From: an uncultured Bacteroidales bacterium
GTDB lineage: Bacteria > Bacteroidota > Bacteroidia > Bacteroidales > FEN-979
NCBI GenBank assembly: GCA_903926565.1
Contig: CAIYJU010000191.1
Coordinates: 28,588 to 92,587 of the forward strand
Length of the DNA stretch: 64,000 bases
Reading direction: 5' to 3'
In this document: positions 1 through 7,707 of the stretch, in pieces
Layout: every line of letters begins with the position of its first letter
How positions within the stretch are numbered: the stretch's first letter is position 1
Translations under genes and position numbers: made by a program
The notes under the pieces: model-generated
What the model was told of the DNA's origin: nothing
The model's database searches: none
The model's input: only the letters and a program-made list of their open reading frames with translations

Positions 1-1
1 C

Positions 2-211
2 GACCGGTTTGGGGGCCATACCTGGCTGCTGATTGACGGACGATCAAATGTCTCCGAAATCTGTGCAAAACTTAACGAACAATTTTCCGAAGAACTCCAA
101 CCTGCAGAAGAGACCGGGACCAGGGTCACCAATTTCCTCTCCATGCTTTACGATCAGCGGTATATCTCTTTCCTTGAAATTCAGGATAAAAAGGAGCAAC
201 GTGCCCAATAA
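2..211 (+). CDS. PqqD-family protein, C-terminal part (cut by left edge)
   Basis: An open frame enters from the left edge and ends with TAA at 209-211, giving 69 visible residues. The visible part reads like the PqqD fold: a Trp-Leu-Leu-Ile-Asp-Gly core (WLLIDGRSNVSEICAKL), then an acidic stretch, then a helix with NFLSMLYDQRYI. This matches the family pattern W.lIDG.....eI...L followed by a short 'fL..L...gli' helix. PqqD-like proteins bind precursor peptides of radical-SAM-modified RiPPs, but stand-alone copies are common in Bacteroidota and often have no known peptide. The gene ends 66 bases before pepD, in the same direction. The N-terminus and upstream partners are outside the window, so the role is open. 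The family call is moderate and the existence of a coding 3' end is likely. Confidence 0.6.
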   Translation, partial: DRFGGHTWLLIDGRSNVSEICAKLNEQFSEELQPAEETGTRVTNFLSMLYDQRYISFLEIQDKKEQRAQ

Positions 212-277
212 ATTGCTAATTTTGACGTTGTAAATGACACGAAAATAACAAACCTACATATTTAAAGAAATCACACC

Positions 278-1738
278 ATGAGCAAAGACATCCTCCAACT
301 CGACCCAAAAGCACTGTGGAAAAACTTTTACAGCCTGACCCAGATTCCACGCCCTTCCAAACAGGAAGACCAGATCAGGGAATTTATCTACAATTTCGGT
401 AAAAACCTTGGGCTGGAAACGATCCAGGACGAGGTTGGCAACGTGATCATCAGAAAACCGGCTACCCCGGGAATGGAAAACCGCAAAGGTGTTGTGCTGC
501 AAGGCCATCTCGACATGGTTCCCCAGAAAAACAGCGACAAAGTGCATGATTTTGGCAAAGATCCCATCGAAACCATTGTTGACGGTGAATGGGTGCGTGC
601 CAACGGAACCACATTGGGCGCCGACAACGGCATGGGCGTGGCCGCTGCCATGGCAGTGCTCGAGTCAAAGGATATGCTGCACGGACCTATAGAAGCCTTG
701 TTCACCTCTGACGAGGAGACTGGCATGACCGGGGCAACCGGTTTGAAACCAGGGGTGCTGAAAGGCGACATCCTGGTCAATATGGACTCGGAAGATGAAG
801 GCGAACTCTATATCGGCTGCGCCGGCGGTACAAATGGTAATATTACTTTTGTTTATGAAGAAAAACCGTTAACCGGAAATTTCGCCGGGTATAAAATCAA
901 TGTCACCGGGTTAAAAGGTGGCCACAGTGGCGTCGATATCCATCTCGGCCGTGGCAATGCCAACATCATCACGAACCGGATCCTCTATCACGGGTTCAAA
1001 AAACATGGCCTGCAGGTTGCTGCCATCGACGGAGGCAGTCTGCGCAATGCCATCCCCCGCGAATCTTTTTCGCATGTTGCCATCCCGGTTGACCAGGTGA
1101 AAGGTTTCCTTGAATGTCTGGCCGACCTCACCGGGAAAATAAAAAATGAACTGTCAGCCGTTGAACCTACCCTGAAAATCGAAGCGGTAACAGCAGATGT
1201 TCCCGCCTCAGTTATCAACCCTGCCGTTCTTCTGAATTGCATGAATGCCATCTATGCCTGCCCGAACGGTGTGATGAGGATGAGCAATGAGATGATCGGG
1301 CTGGTGGAAACATCGAACAACCTGGCCATCGTAAAGGCTGAAAAAGGCACCATTAAAATTTCCAACCTGCTCCGCAGTTCTGTTGACTCTGCAAAAGAGG
1401 AGCTTCAGCAGATGATCCAGAGCATCTTTGACCTGGCCGGTGGAACTTCAGTCTTCGACGGAAGCTACCCTGGCTGGAAACCAAACCCTGCTTCCCCTAT
1501 CCTGAAAACCATGCAGGAAGTTTACAACAATAAATATGGCAACATCCCAGAAATAAAAGCCATTCACGCAGGCCTTGAATGTGGGATCCTGGGTGGCGCT
1601 TATCCCAACTGGGATATGATCTCGTTTGGCCCGACCATCCGCTTCCCTCACTCCCCGGATGAAAAGGTAAACATTGCAACCGTGGTTAAATTCTGGGATT
1701 TCCTGGTGGAGACACTTAAAAATATTCCTGTAAAATAA
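278..1738 (+). CDS. pepD: Aminoacyl-histidine dipeptidase (M20C, PepD)
   Basis: A 486-residue cytosolic zinc dipeptidase of peptidase family M20C, which cleaves Xaa-His and other dipeptides. The di-zinc site is visible in order: GHLDM (His77, Asp79), ADNGMG (Asp116, bridging), DEETGM (Glu146/Glu147, general base and ligand), NMDSED (Asp170) and a C-terminal FPHSPDE with His458. The length is that expected for PepD (about 485). The ATG at 278 follows an A/T-rich leader without Shine-Dalgarno, as usual in this phylum, and the first residues (ILQLDPKALWKNF) match the family N-terminus. It lies between a PqqD-like gene and rpmH, with no sign of a shared pathway. Family assignment is secure; exact substrate range is not visible. 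Confidence 0.95.
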   Translation: MSKDILQLDPKALWKNFYSLTQIPRPSKQEDQIREFIYNFGKNLGLETIQDEVGNVIIRKPATPGMENRKGVVLQGHLDMVPQKNSDKVHDFGKDPIETIVDGEWVRANGTTLGADNGMGVAAAMAVLESKDMLHGPIEALFTSDEETGMTGATGLKPGVLKGDILVNMDSEDEGELYIGCAGGTNGNITFVYEEKPLTGNFAGYKINVTGLKGGHSGVDIHLGRGNANIITNRILYHGFKKHGLQVAAIDGGSLRNAIPRESFSHVAIPVDQVKGFLECLADLTGKIKNELSAVEPTLKIEAVTADVPASVINPAVLLNCMNAIYACPNGVMRMSNEMIGLVETSNNLAIVKAEKGTIKISNLLRSSVDSAKEELQQMIQSIFDLAGGTSVFDGSYPGWKPNPASPILKTMQEVYNNKYGNIPEIKAIHAGLECGILGGAYPNWDMISFGPTIRFPHSPDEKVNIATVVKFWDFLVETLKNIPVK

Positions 1739-1740
1739 TT

Positions 1741-1770
1741 TTGGTTATAAACTTTTAATTCTTACTTTTG
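1741..1770 (+). promoter_or_regulatory. Promoter of rpmH
   Basis: TACTTTTG at 1763-1770 fits the Bacteroidota -7 consensus TAnnTTTG. A TTG at 1741-1743, 19 bases upstream, fits the -33 element. The box ends 22 bases before the rpmH ATG. This is the best two-part promoter match in the window. Confidence 0.6.
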
Positions 1771-1792
1771 CAGTCCCAAAAATTAATGCGAG

Positions 1793-1954
1793 ATGACAAA
1801 GAGAACATATCAGCCCTCAAACAGGAAGAGAAAAAATAAACACGGTTTTCGTGAACGCATGGCTACTGCCAATGGACGTAAAGTACTGGCAGCCAGAAGG
1901 GCTAAAGGAAGAAAAAAACTGACTGTTTCCGACGAAAAATTGGATAAAGAATAA
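1793..1954 (+). CDS. rpmH: 50S ribosomal protein L34
   Basis: A 53-residue, very basic protein that begins [20 protein letters not shown] and continues with the L34 signature ([26 protein letters not shown]). L34 is a late-assembled protein of the large ribosomal subunit that contacts 23S rRNA. The acidic tail (VSDEKLDKE) is longer than in E. coli (46 residues) and is common in Bacteroidota. The ATG at 1793 is chosen because an upstream ATG at 1785 is out of frame. The gene has its own promoter box and is followed by a strong hairpin terminator, so it seems to be transcribed alone. It is not next to rnpA or dnaA as in many bacteria. The identification is secure. Confidence 0.96.
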   Translation: MTKRTYQPSNRKRKNKHGFRERMATANGRKVLAARRAKGRKKLTVSDEKLDKE

Positions 1955-2003
1955 TAATTCTTTCCTTGATTGACAGGATCAATCCGAATTTTACGCAATT
2001 TTG

Positions 2004-2045
2004 TAAAAAAAGAAGATAACTTATGTTTATCTTCTTTTTTTATTT
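2004..2045 (+). terminator. Intrinsic terminator after rpmH
   Basis: An A-rich 5' arm (2005-2019) pairs with TTATCTTCTTTTTT (2027-2040) around a seven-base loop. The 3' arm merges into a T tract. The symmetry suggests that it may work on both strands, although no minus-strand gene ends here. Confidence 0.65.
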
Positions 2046-2077
2046 TCATAAGTCCCCTGATACCTTAAACAACAGAC

Positions 2078-4558
2078 ATGAAAAATTTTGATCTTAAGAA
2101 GTTGTGGCCTTACCTGGCGGCGATTGTAATCTTCCTGGTTGTTACATTTGCCTACTTTACCCCGCTGCTTGAAGGCAAAAAGATCCTTCAGAGCGACATT
2201 GTCAATTTCAGGGGGATGTCGAAGGAGATCGTTGATTTCAGGGCAAAAACCGGCCAGGAACCGCTCTGGACCAATTCGATGTTTGGCGGTATGCCTGCCT
2301 ACCAGATTTCCGCAAATTACACTTCAAACCTTATCGGTCATCTCGATAAAGTCCTGACACTTGGTTTACCTCATCCAGCCAGCCTGGTATTCCTCTATTT
2401 CCTGGGTTTCTTTATCCTGCTGCTTGTCATGGGCGTTGATCCATGGCTCTCCATAGCCGGTGCCACCGCATTTGCCTTTTCCTCATACTTTTTCATCATC
2501 ATTGATGCAGGGCATAACTCAAAAGCCCATGCCATTGCTTACATGGCCCCGGTGATGGCGGGTATCATCCTGACAGTGAAACGAAAGTACCTCTGGGGCG
2601 GACTTATGACCGCGATTTTCCTCTCCCTGGAAGTTAAAGCGAACCATCCCCAGATCACTTATTACCTTGCCATGATTGCCATACTTTATGGCCTGGCTCA
2701 ATTGATTCAAGTTATCCGCATAAAAGAATTTACGCCATTTTTAAAAGCGGTAGGTGTACTGCTGATCGCACTTGTTTTCGCCGTTCTCACCAACATCACC
2801 AGCCTTTGGGCTACATGGGAATATGGGAAATATACCATCCGCGGGAAATCTGAACTGACTTCTGAAAAGGCGAACAGAACCACCGGGCTTGATAAAAATT
2901 ACATTACCCAATGGAGCTATGGTGTTGGCGAAACCATGACCCTGCTCATCCCTGATTTTTACGGTGGCTCATCCAATGTTAAAATCAGTGCAAACTCGAA
3001 GATCGCTGAGGCCATGAGAGCCAATGGGGTTCCCGAAGAAAGCGTCAGCCAGTATACCAGCCAGCCATCACCTTTCCTCTATTGGGGAGCACAGCCCTTT
3101 ACGTCAGGACCGGTTTATGTGGGTGCAATCATGATCTTCCTATTCCTCCTCGGGCTAATCATTGTGAAGGGACCTTTAAAGTGGTGGCTTCTCGCGGCGA
3201 CAATCCTCTCGATCCTGCTGTCGTGGGGACATAACCTGATGCCGTTTACCAACTTTTTCCTCAATTATCTTCCCGGATATAATAAATTCAGGGCTGTTTC
3301 AATGATTCTGGTGATTGCTGAATTCACCATCCCCCTGCTCGGGATACTTGCATTGAAGGAAATTTGTGACAAACAGTCAGACCGGAAACGACTTTTCAAA
3401 GGCATTCAGATCGCCCTTGCCATCAGTGCAGGCCTGACCCTGTTGTTCGCACTTCTCCCGGGCATATTCCTCGACTTTGCCGGTTCAGGCGACAAATACA
3501 TGCAGCAACAATACCAGCTGCCCGATTGGCTGATGCAGGGAATAAGGGATGAACGCCAAAGACTGGTGCGGTTCGATGCATTCAGGTCATTTGTTTTTAT
3601 CCTGCTTGGGGGTGGGCTTACCTGGGCAGTGCTTTTCAACAAGATCAAAAAGGAATACGCATTTATTGCCCTGACAGTTCTTATTCTTGGTGACATGTTC
3701 ACAGTGAATAAACGGTACCTGAATAACGACAGTTTTACCTCTGCATCGCGGGTTGAAAATCCGTTTGAACCTACTGCCGCAGACAGCCAGATCCTGCAGG
3801 ATACCACTCCTGATTACAGGGTACTGAATCTTACTTCGAACACCTTTAACGATGCCGGCACATCCTACTATCATAAATCAATCGGCGGATACCATGGAGC
3901 AAAACTCCGCCGCTACCAGGAACTCATTGATCAGGGCATTGACAACGACATTAAAACTTTTGTAAGGAATATGAGCACAGACAGCACACCAGTATTAAAC
4001 ATGCTCAATACCAAATACTTTATCCTTCCTAATAATGACAAGCAACCTGTTGCTTATCCGAATCCAGGGGCTCTGGGCAATGCCTGGTTTGTGGATGAGA
4101 TTCAACAGGTTGACAATGCTGATGCGGAAATCGCTGCCGTTAAAAATTTCAGGCCAGCCTCTCTTGCCATTGTGGACAAGGTATTTGGGGAGAACATTGC
4201 CTCCTTTAAACCAGCCAGAGATTCTGCCGATTATATAAAGCTCGACACTTATGCGGCGAATGAACTGACATACCATTACAAATCTCAGAACAGCGGACTT
4301 GCCGTTTTCTCCGAAATATACTATCCCAAAGGATGGAATGCCTATGTTGACGATAAGCTGACCCCTCATTTCCGTGCCGATTATGTGTTGCGTGCCATGG
4401 TGCTCCCGGCCGGTGAACACAAAGTCAGGTTTAAATTTGAGCCGGTTGTTTTCTTTGTCGGAGAAAAAATCTCCCTGATAAGTTCTATACTTTTAATTGC
4501 CATTGTTTTAATTATGGGCGCACTTGAACTTTGGAAGTTGAAGAAGTCCCAATCATGA
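2078..4558 (+). CDS. YfhO-family polytopic membrane protein
   Basis: An 826-residue protein of the YfhO family (GT-C-like fold). The N-terminal helix (about residues 9-29: LWPYLAAIVIFLVVTFAYF) is followed by a loop with SDIVNFRGMSKEIVDFR, then about a dozen membrane helices and a C-terminal periplasmic domain (about 590-790) before a last helix ending in LWKLKKSQS. Family members are thought to transfer sugars from lipid carriers onto extracytoplasmic acceptors: YfhO of Bacillus and Listeria glycosylates lipoteichoic acid. A Gram-negative substrate is unknown. The conserved FGGMPAYQ segment near residue 68 is typical of Bacteroidota members. Its TGA overlaps the ATG of the next glycosyltransferase (ATGA at 4555-4558), so the two are translationally coupled and probably act on the same glycan. 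Confidence 0.85.
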   Translation: MKNFDLKKLWPYLAAIVIFLVVTFAYFTPLLEGKKILQSDIVNFRGMSKEIVDFRAKTGQEPLWTNSMFGGMPAYQISANYTSNLIGHLDKVLTLGLPHPASLVFLYFLGFFILLLVMGVDPWLSIAGATAFAFSSYFFIIIDAGHNSKAHAIAYMAPVMAGIILTVKRKYLWGGLMTAIFLSLEVKANHPQITYYLAMIAILYGLAQLIQVIRIKEFTPFLKAVGVLLIALVFAVLTNITSLWATWEYGKYTIRGKSELTSEKANRTTGLDKNYITQWSYGVGETMTLLIPDFYGGSSNVKISANSKIAEAMRANGVPEESVSQYTSQPSPFLYWGAQPFTSGPVYVGAIMIFLFLLGLIIVKGPLKWWLLAATILSILLSWGHNLMPFTNFFLNYLPGYNKFRAVSMILVIAEFTIPLLGILALKEICDKQSDRKRLFKGIQIALAISAGLTLLFALLPGIFLDFAGSGDKYMQQQYQLPDWLMQGIRDERQRLVRFDAFRSFVFILLGGGLTWAVLFNKIKKEYAFIALTVLILGDMFTVNKRYLNNDSFTSASRVENPFEPTAADSQILQDTTPDYRVLNLTSNTFNDAGTSYYHKSIGGYHGAKLRRYQELIDQGIDNDIKTFVRNMSTDSTPVLNMLNTKYFILPNNDKQPVAYPNPGALGNAWFVDEIQQVDNADAEIAAVKNFRPASLAIVDKVFGENIASFKPARDSADYIKLDTYAANELTYHYKSQNSGLAVFSEIYYPKGWNAYVDDKLTPHFRADYVLRAMVLPAGEHKVRFKFEPVVFFVGEKISLISSILLIAIVLIMGALELWKLKKSQS

Positions 4559-5862
4559 AAAAGGTGCTGATCATCAGTTATTACTGGCCTCCAAGTGGTG
4601 GAGCCGGTGTGCAGCGATGGTTGAAGTTCGTTAAATACCTGCGTGATTTCGGATGGGAACCGATTGTATTTTGCCCGGAAAATCCTGAATATCCCGAAAC
4701 TGACCTTTCTCTATTCAAGGATGTTCCGGATAAACTCGAGGTTCTCAAAATACCGATATGGGAACCTTACCAGGTATATAAAAAGCTCCTGGGGCAGAAA
4801 AAAGAGGATAAAATCAACGCTGCCTTCCTTTCAGAAACAAAAAAGAATAAAACCCTCGAAAATTTCTCAGTCTGGGTACGTGGAAACTTCTTTATCCCTG
4901 ATGCCCGTAAATTCTGGATCAGGCCATCTGTCAAATTCCTGGCGAAATATCTGAAGGAGAACCCGGTGGATGCCATCGCATCAACCGGTCCGCCACACAG
5001 CACCCATTTGATTGCGAGGCGTATTGCTTCTGCAGCAAAACTTCCCTGGCTGGCCGATTTTCGTGATCCATGGACAAATATCGACTTCTACAAAGACCTT
5101 AAACTGACCGGTTGGGCAGATAAAAAGCACCACCAACTTGAACTTGAGATCTTACGGTATGCTGATGCTGTAACTGTAATCAGCAATTCAATGGCCGAGG
5201 ATTTCAACAAAATTTATCAAAGGAAATACGACGTAATAACAAACGGCTTTGACACCTCAGATGTTGAGGCCCCCGACCCTGAAAAAGACAGAAAATTCTC
5301 CGTTGCACATATCGGAACACTTGTCAACACCAGAAATCCGATTCCATTGTGGGAGGCACTTAAAAGTTTACTAACCACCCGTCACGATCTTGCAGAAGAT
5401 CTTGAAATAAAGCTGGTAGGCAAGGTTGATTTCACTGTTACCGTCTCACTCGAAACATTTGGTTTAAGTCGTTTTGTCCGAAAAATAGACTACATGCCAC
5501 ACGATGAAGTGGTAAGATGCCAGCGGCAATCACAGGTATTGTTGCTTATCATCAACGACACCCCAAATTCAAAAATGATTCTCACAGGAAAATTCTTTGA
5601 ATATCTTGCTGCAAAACGTCCCATTTTATGCCTGGGCCCGGAAGACGGGGATGCAGCAAAGATCCTTGAAGAGACAAACTCAGGACTGATTGCCGGATTT
5701 GGGGATGTTGAAAAAATGAAATCGAATATTCTTTTCTTTTATGACGGCTTTAAAAAAGGGACACTCTCCATTCAAAGTCACGAAACAGAGAAATATTCTA
5801 GGAGAGAATTAACACGGCAACTGGCCCGGACCCTGGACAGCATTAGTATCAGGCGGGCCTAA
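4555..5862 (+). CDS. Glycosyltransferase family 4 protein
   Basis: A 435-residue GT-B glycosyltransferase. The N-terminus MKKVLIISYYWPPSGGAGVQRWL is the usual opening of GT4 enzymes (a nucleotide-fold strand followed by a Gly-rich acceptor loop). DFRDPW around residue 180 and a C-terminal domain with VAHIGTL, LVGKV and EYLAAKRPIL (donor-site region) complete the fold. The protein has no transmembrane segment, so it probably acts on the cytosolic membrane face. The ATG at 4555 overlaps the YfhO stop. An upstream in-frame start at 4531 would lie inside yfhO and is less likely. The 3' end overlaps the convergent MATE gene by four bases (CTAA, 5859-5862). Sugar donor and acceptor cannot be read from sequence. 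Confidence 0.88.
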   Translation: MKKVLIISYYWPPSGGAGVQRWLKFVKYLRDFGWEPIVFCPENPEYPETDLSLFKDVPDKLEVLKIPIWEPYQVYKKLLGQKKEDKINAAFLSETKKNKTLENFSVWVRGNFFIPDARKFWIRPSVKFLAKYLKENPVDAIASTGPPHSTHLIARRIASAAKLPWLADFRDPWTNIDFYKDLKLTGWADKKHHQLELEILRYADAVTVISNSMAEDFNKIYQRKYDVITNGFDTSDVEAPDPEKDRKFSVAHIGTLVNTRNPIPLWEALKSLLTTRHDLAEDLEIKLVGKVDFTVTVSLETFGLSRFVRKIDYMPHDEVVRCQRQSQVLLLIINDTPNSKMILTGKFFEYLAAKRPILCLGPEDGDAAKILEETNSGLIAGFGDVEKMKSNILFFYDGFKKGTLSIQSHETEKYSRRELTRQLARTLDSISIRRA

Positions 5863-7223
5863 GAAACCGTCTCATCAGCCGGTTTATACTTTACCACTGC
5901 TTTCTTTTTCCAGTAACCCATTCTGTAATAGACATAGTACAAAATTACCCCTGAAAACCATCCTACCGGAATTGACCACCATATCCCATGAACTCCTATC
6001 GCAGGATCCTTCGCAAGAAACCAGGCCACCGGAATGCGTATGATCCACAGGGAAAAGAGGCTGATGAACATGGGAACAAGCGTATCGCCTGCACCTCTTA
6101 AAACGCCGTTAATCACAAACATAACCGAAAAGAGAATATAAAATGACCCAATGATTCGAAGATAGTCCCCCCCCATTTCAATCACTACCTGGTCATCCGT
6201 GAACATCCGCATCAAAAGTTTGCCAAAAAATACCGTGACAAGTGAAATTGCCACAGAAAACACACTGGTCATTATGAGCGTAGCCCTCAGGCCTGCCTTT
6301 ACCCGGTCGGGCCGGTTGGCCCCCATATTCTGACCTACGAAAGTGGACAGAGCCACTGCAAAACTCATGGCCGGCATGGCTGCAAAACTGTCGATTCTTC
6401 CGGCAGCACTGTAGGCAGCATTTGCATCAACCCCGAATTTATTTACAATCCAATATAAAGCAACCATGCCTGCAGCAACAAAGGTTTGCTGAAAACCGGT
6501 GGGCAATCCGATTTTGATGCTTTTTTTAAATATCTCATAATCAAAGTTCAGATTCCTGAATGAGAACTTTACCACTTTGTGGTAACGGTTCAGGTAAATA
6601 ATTTGTGAGATAAAGGCAACAGCTTCTGAAATAACTGTTGCATAGGCTACACCTGCAACACCCCAGTGAAGAACCGGTACAAAGATAAGATCCAGAATGA
6701 TGTTCAGCCCAACCGACCCGATCAGGAAATAAAGAGGGGTTTTCGAATCTCCAAGTCCGCGCAATATCGCACTGGTGCCATTATAGCCAAACAAAAAGAT
6801 CAATCCTGTTAAAAAAATATTTAAAAACAACATCGCATCCGGCACGATTGCAGGATCGAGGTTGATTAACCTGAAAATATAACCGCTCAGCATAATTCCC
6901 CCGGCACTCACCACAATGGAAGTGAAAAACATGAAGATATATAATGTATTGATCGCCTTCTTTACATTGTCGATTTGTTTTGCTCCGAAAAACTGCGAAA
7001 CAACCACTGTAAAACCCATCGTCACACCGATGATGAAGGAAACAAGAAGAAATATGATGGGACCCGAGGTTCCAACGGCTGCCAATGCAGCCTTACCGAT
7101 GTATTTGCCAACAACCACGCTGTCGACAATGTTGTACATCTGTTGAAAAACATTGCCGAGTAACATGGGAATGGCAAATTTCAGGATCAGCTTCCCTTCA
7201 TTGCCATAGCTGAGGTCTTTCAT
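5859..7223 (-). CDS. MATE-family efflux transporter
   Basis: A 454-residue integral membrane protein with 12 predicted helices in two related halves, as expected for MATE multidrug/Na+ or H+ antiporters. Family hallmarks include the N-terminal LKFAIPMLLGNVFQQMYNIVDSVVVG (split here only by the start of the first helix), VVSQFFGAKQ (loop 2-3) and FVGQNMGANRPDRV in the second half. NorM/DinF-like members export cationic drugs or metabolites; the substrate is not predictable. The ATG at 7223 is preceded by a TAnnTTTG box only five bases away, suggesting a leaderless mRNA. It is transcribed divergently from rnpB and converges with the GT4 gene, sharing stop-codon bases. Confidence 0.9.
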   Translation of the reverse strand: MKDLSYGNEGKLILKFAIPMLLGNVFQQMYNIVDSVVVGKYIGKAALAAVGTSGPIIFLLVSFIIGVTMGFTVVVSQFFGAKQIDNVKKAINTLYIFMFFTSIVVSAGGIMLSGYIFRLINLDPAIVPDAMLFLNIFLTGLIFLFGYNGTSAILRGLGDSKTPLYFLIGSVGLNIILDLIFVPVLHWGVAGVAYATVISEAVAFISQIIYLNRYHKVVKFSFRNLNFDYEIFKKSIKIGLPTGFQQTFVAAGMVALYWIVNKFGVDANAAYSAAGRIDSFAAMPAMSFAVALSTFVGQNMGANRPDRVKAGLRATLIMTSVFSVAISLVTVFFGKLLMRMFTDDQVVIEMGGDYLRIIGSFYILFSVMFVINGVLRGAGDTLVPMFISLFSLWIIRIPVAWFLAKDPAIGVHGIWWSIPVGWFSGVILYYVYYRMGYWKKKAVVKYKPADETVS

Positions 7224-7228
7224 GGGTG

Positions 7229-7236
7229 CAAAGGTA
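7229..7236 (-). promoter_or_regulatory. -7 box of the MATE gene, next to its ATG
   Basis: CAAAGGTA on the plus strand reads TACCTTTG on the minus strand, a full TAnnTTTG match. Only five bases (CACCC) separate it from the ATG at 7223. No good -33 element was seen. A minus-strand -33 region would fall on the -7 box of rnpB, so the two promoters may compete. Confidence 0.45.
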
Positions 7237-7258
7237 GCCCTAATTCACGGATAATTCC

Positions 7259-7266
7259 TATCTTTG
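7259..7266 (+). promoter_or_regulatory. -7 box of rnpB
   Basis: TATCTTTG matches TAnnTTTG and ends four bases before the first base of helix P1 (7271). Because the RNA 5' end is fixed by P1, this places the transcription start about five bases after the G of the box. That calibrates the other boxes in the window. Confidence 0.6.
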
Positions 7267-7290
7267 CATTGACAACAGTTCGTTCTGTCG

Positions 7291-7324
7291 CTGGTAGAGA
7301 CGCTGCACGCGGCGTCTCTACCAG
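7291..7324 (+). repeat. Palindromic repeat forming the P3 stem of rnpB
   Basis: CTGGTAGAGACGC (7291-7303) is perfectly complementary to GCGTCTCTACCAG (7312-7324) around TGCACGCG. It forms the whole P3 hairpin directly before the conserved GAGGAAAGTC. The (G)TAGAGACG...CGTCTCTA(C) pattern resembles short palindromic repeats I know from other bacterial genomes; only the second copy below is present in this window. Confidence 0.7.
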
Positions 7325-7440
7325 AGGAAAGTCGGGACAACCCAGAGCACCATGCTTCCTAACGGGAAGGCTCCCCGGATATAAAGGCCGGGGAGACAGA
7401 CAGTGCCACAGAAAATTACTACCTGGCAGTATTTCGTGTT

Positions 7441-7464
7441 AGAGACGGGGCATGCCCCGTCTCC
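7441..7464 (+). repeat. Palindromic repeat in the P12 stem of rnpB
   Basis: GAGACGGGGCATGCCCCGTCTC minus its outer pair is a perfect palindrome (7442-7463). It is flanked by weaker pairing of TATTTCGTG with CACGAGATA, so it extends the P12 arm. It shares the GAGACG/CGTCTC ends with the P3 repeat. Confidence 0.7.
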
Positions 7465-7685
7465 ACGAGATAAAACCGGGAAAAGGTGAAAACGCGGTGT
7501 AAGAGACCACGGTTCCGGCGGGTGACCATCGGGAGGGGTAAACCTCATGGGTTGAAAGACCAAGTATACCGGCTGTTAAGGGTTGCTCGCCCGATGCCGG
7601 AGGGTAGGTCGCTAAAGCCTGTCGGCGACGGCAGGCTCAGATAAATGACAGATTAAAACAAAATCCTGCTTACGGAACTGTTGTC

Positions 7686-7694
7686 TTTTTTTTT
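7686..7694 (+). terminator. T tract after rnpB
   Basis: Nine T residues follow the 3' strand of P1. P1 itself is too long-range to act as a classical terminator hairpin, so termination may be partial and wecB, 13 bases further on, may receive read-through transcription. Confidence 0.4.
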
Positions 7695-7707
7695 GTAAAA
7701 TCACATC

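Larger units (their letters stand above)
7271..7685 (+). ncRNA. rnpB: RNase P RNA (class A)
   Basis: The catalytic RNA that matures tRNA 5' ends. Helix P1 is formed by GACAACAGTTC (7271-7281) and GAACTGTTGTC (7675-7685). The conserved core is present in order: GAGGAAAGTC (from 7324), GTGCCACAGAAAATTACTAC, GGTGAAAACGCGGTGTAAGAG, GGGTAAACCTC, GTTGCTCGCCCGA, GGGTAGGTCGCT, CAGATAAATGAC and the 3' ATCCTGCTTACGG that pairs with the 5' core to form P4. The P3 stem (7291-7324) is a single near-palindrome of a 13-base-pair arm, and P12 (7430-7472) contains a perfect 22-base palindrome. Both have a GAGACG...CGTCTC core, so they look like insertions of one repeat family. A T tract follows directly. The identification is secure. 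Confidence 0.95.

Noticed and set aside
33..233. An open frame of 66 codons at the left edge
   Set aside because: It is in another frame of the PqqD-like gene end, with low-complexity Pro/Ser/Asn translation and no family resemblance.
7318..7563. A minus-strand open frame of 81 codons
   Set aside because: It lies wholly within the RNase P RNA, and its translation has no family resemblance.
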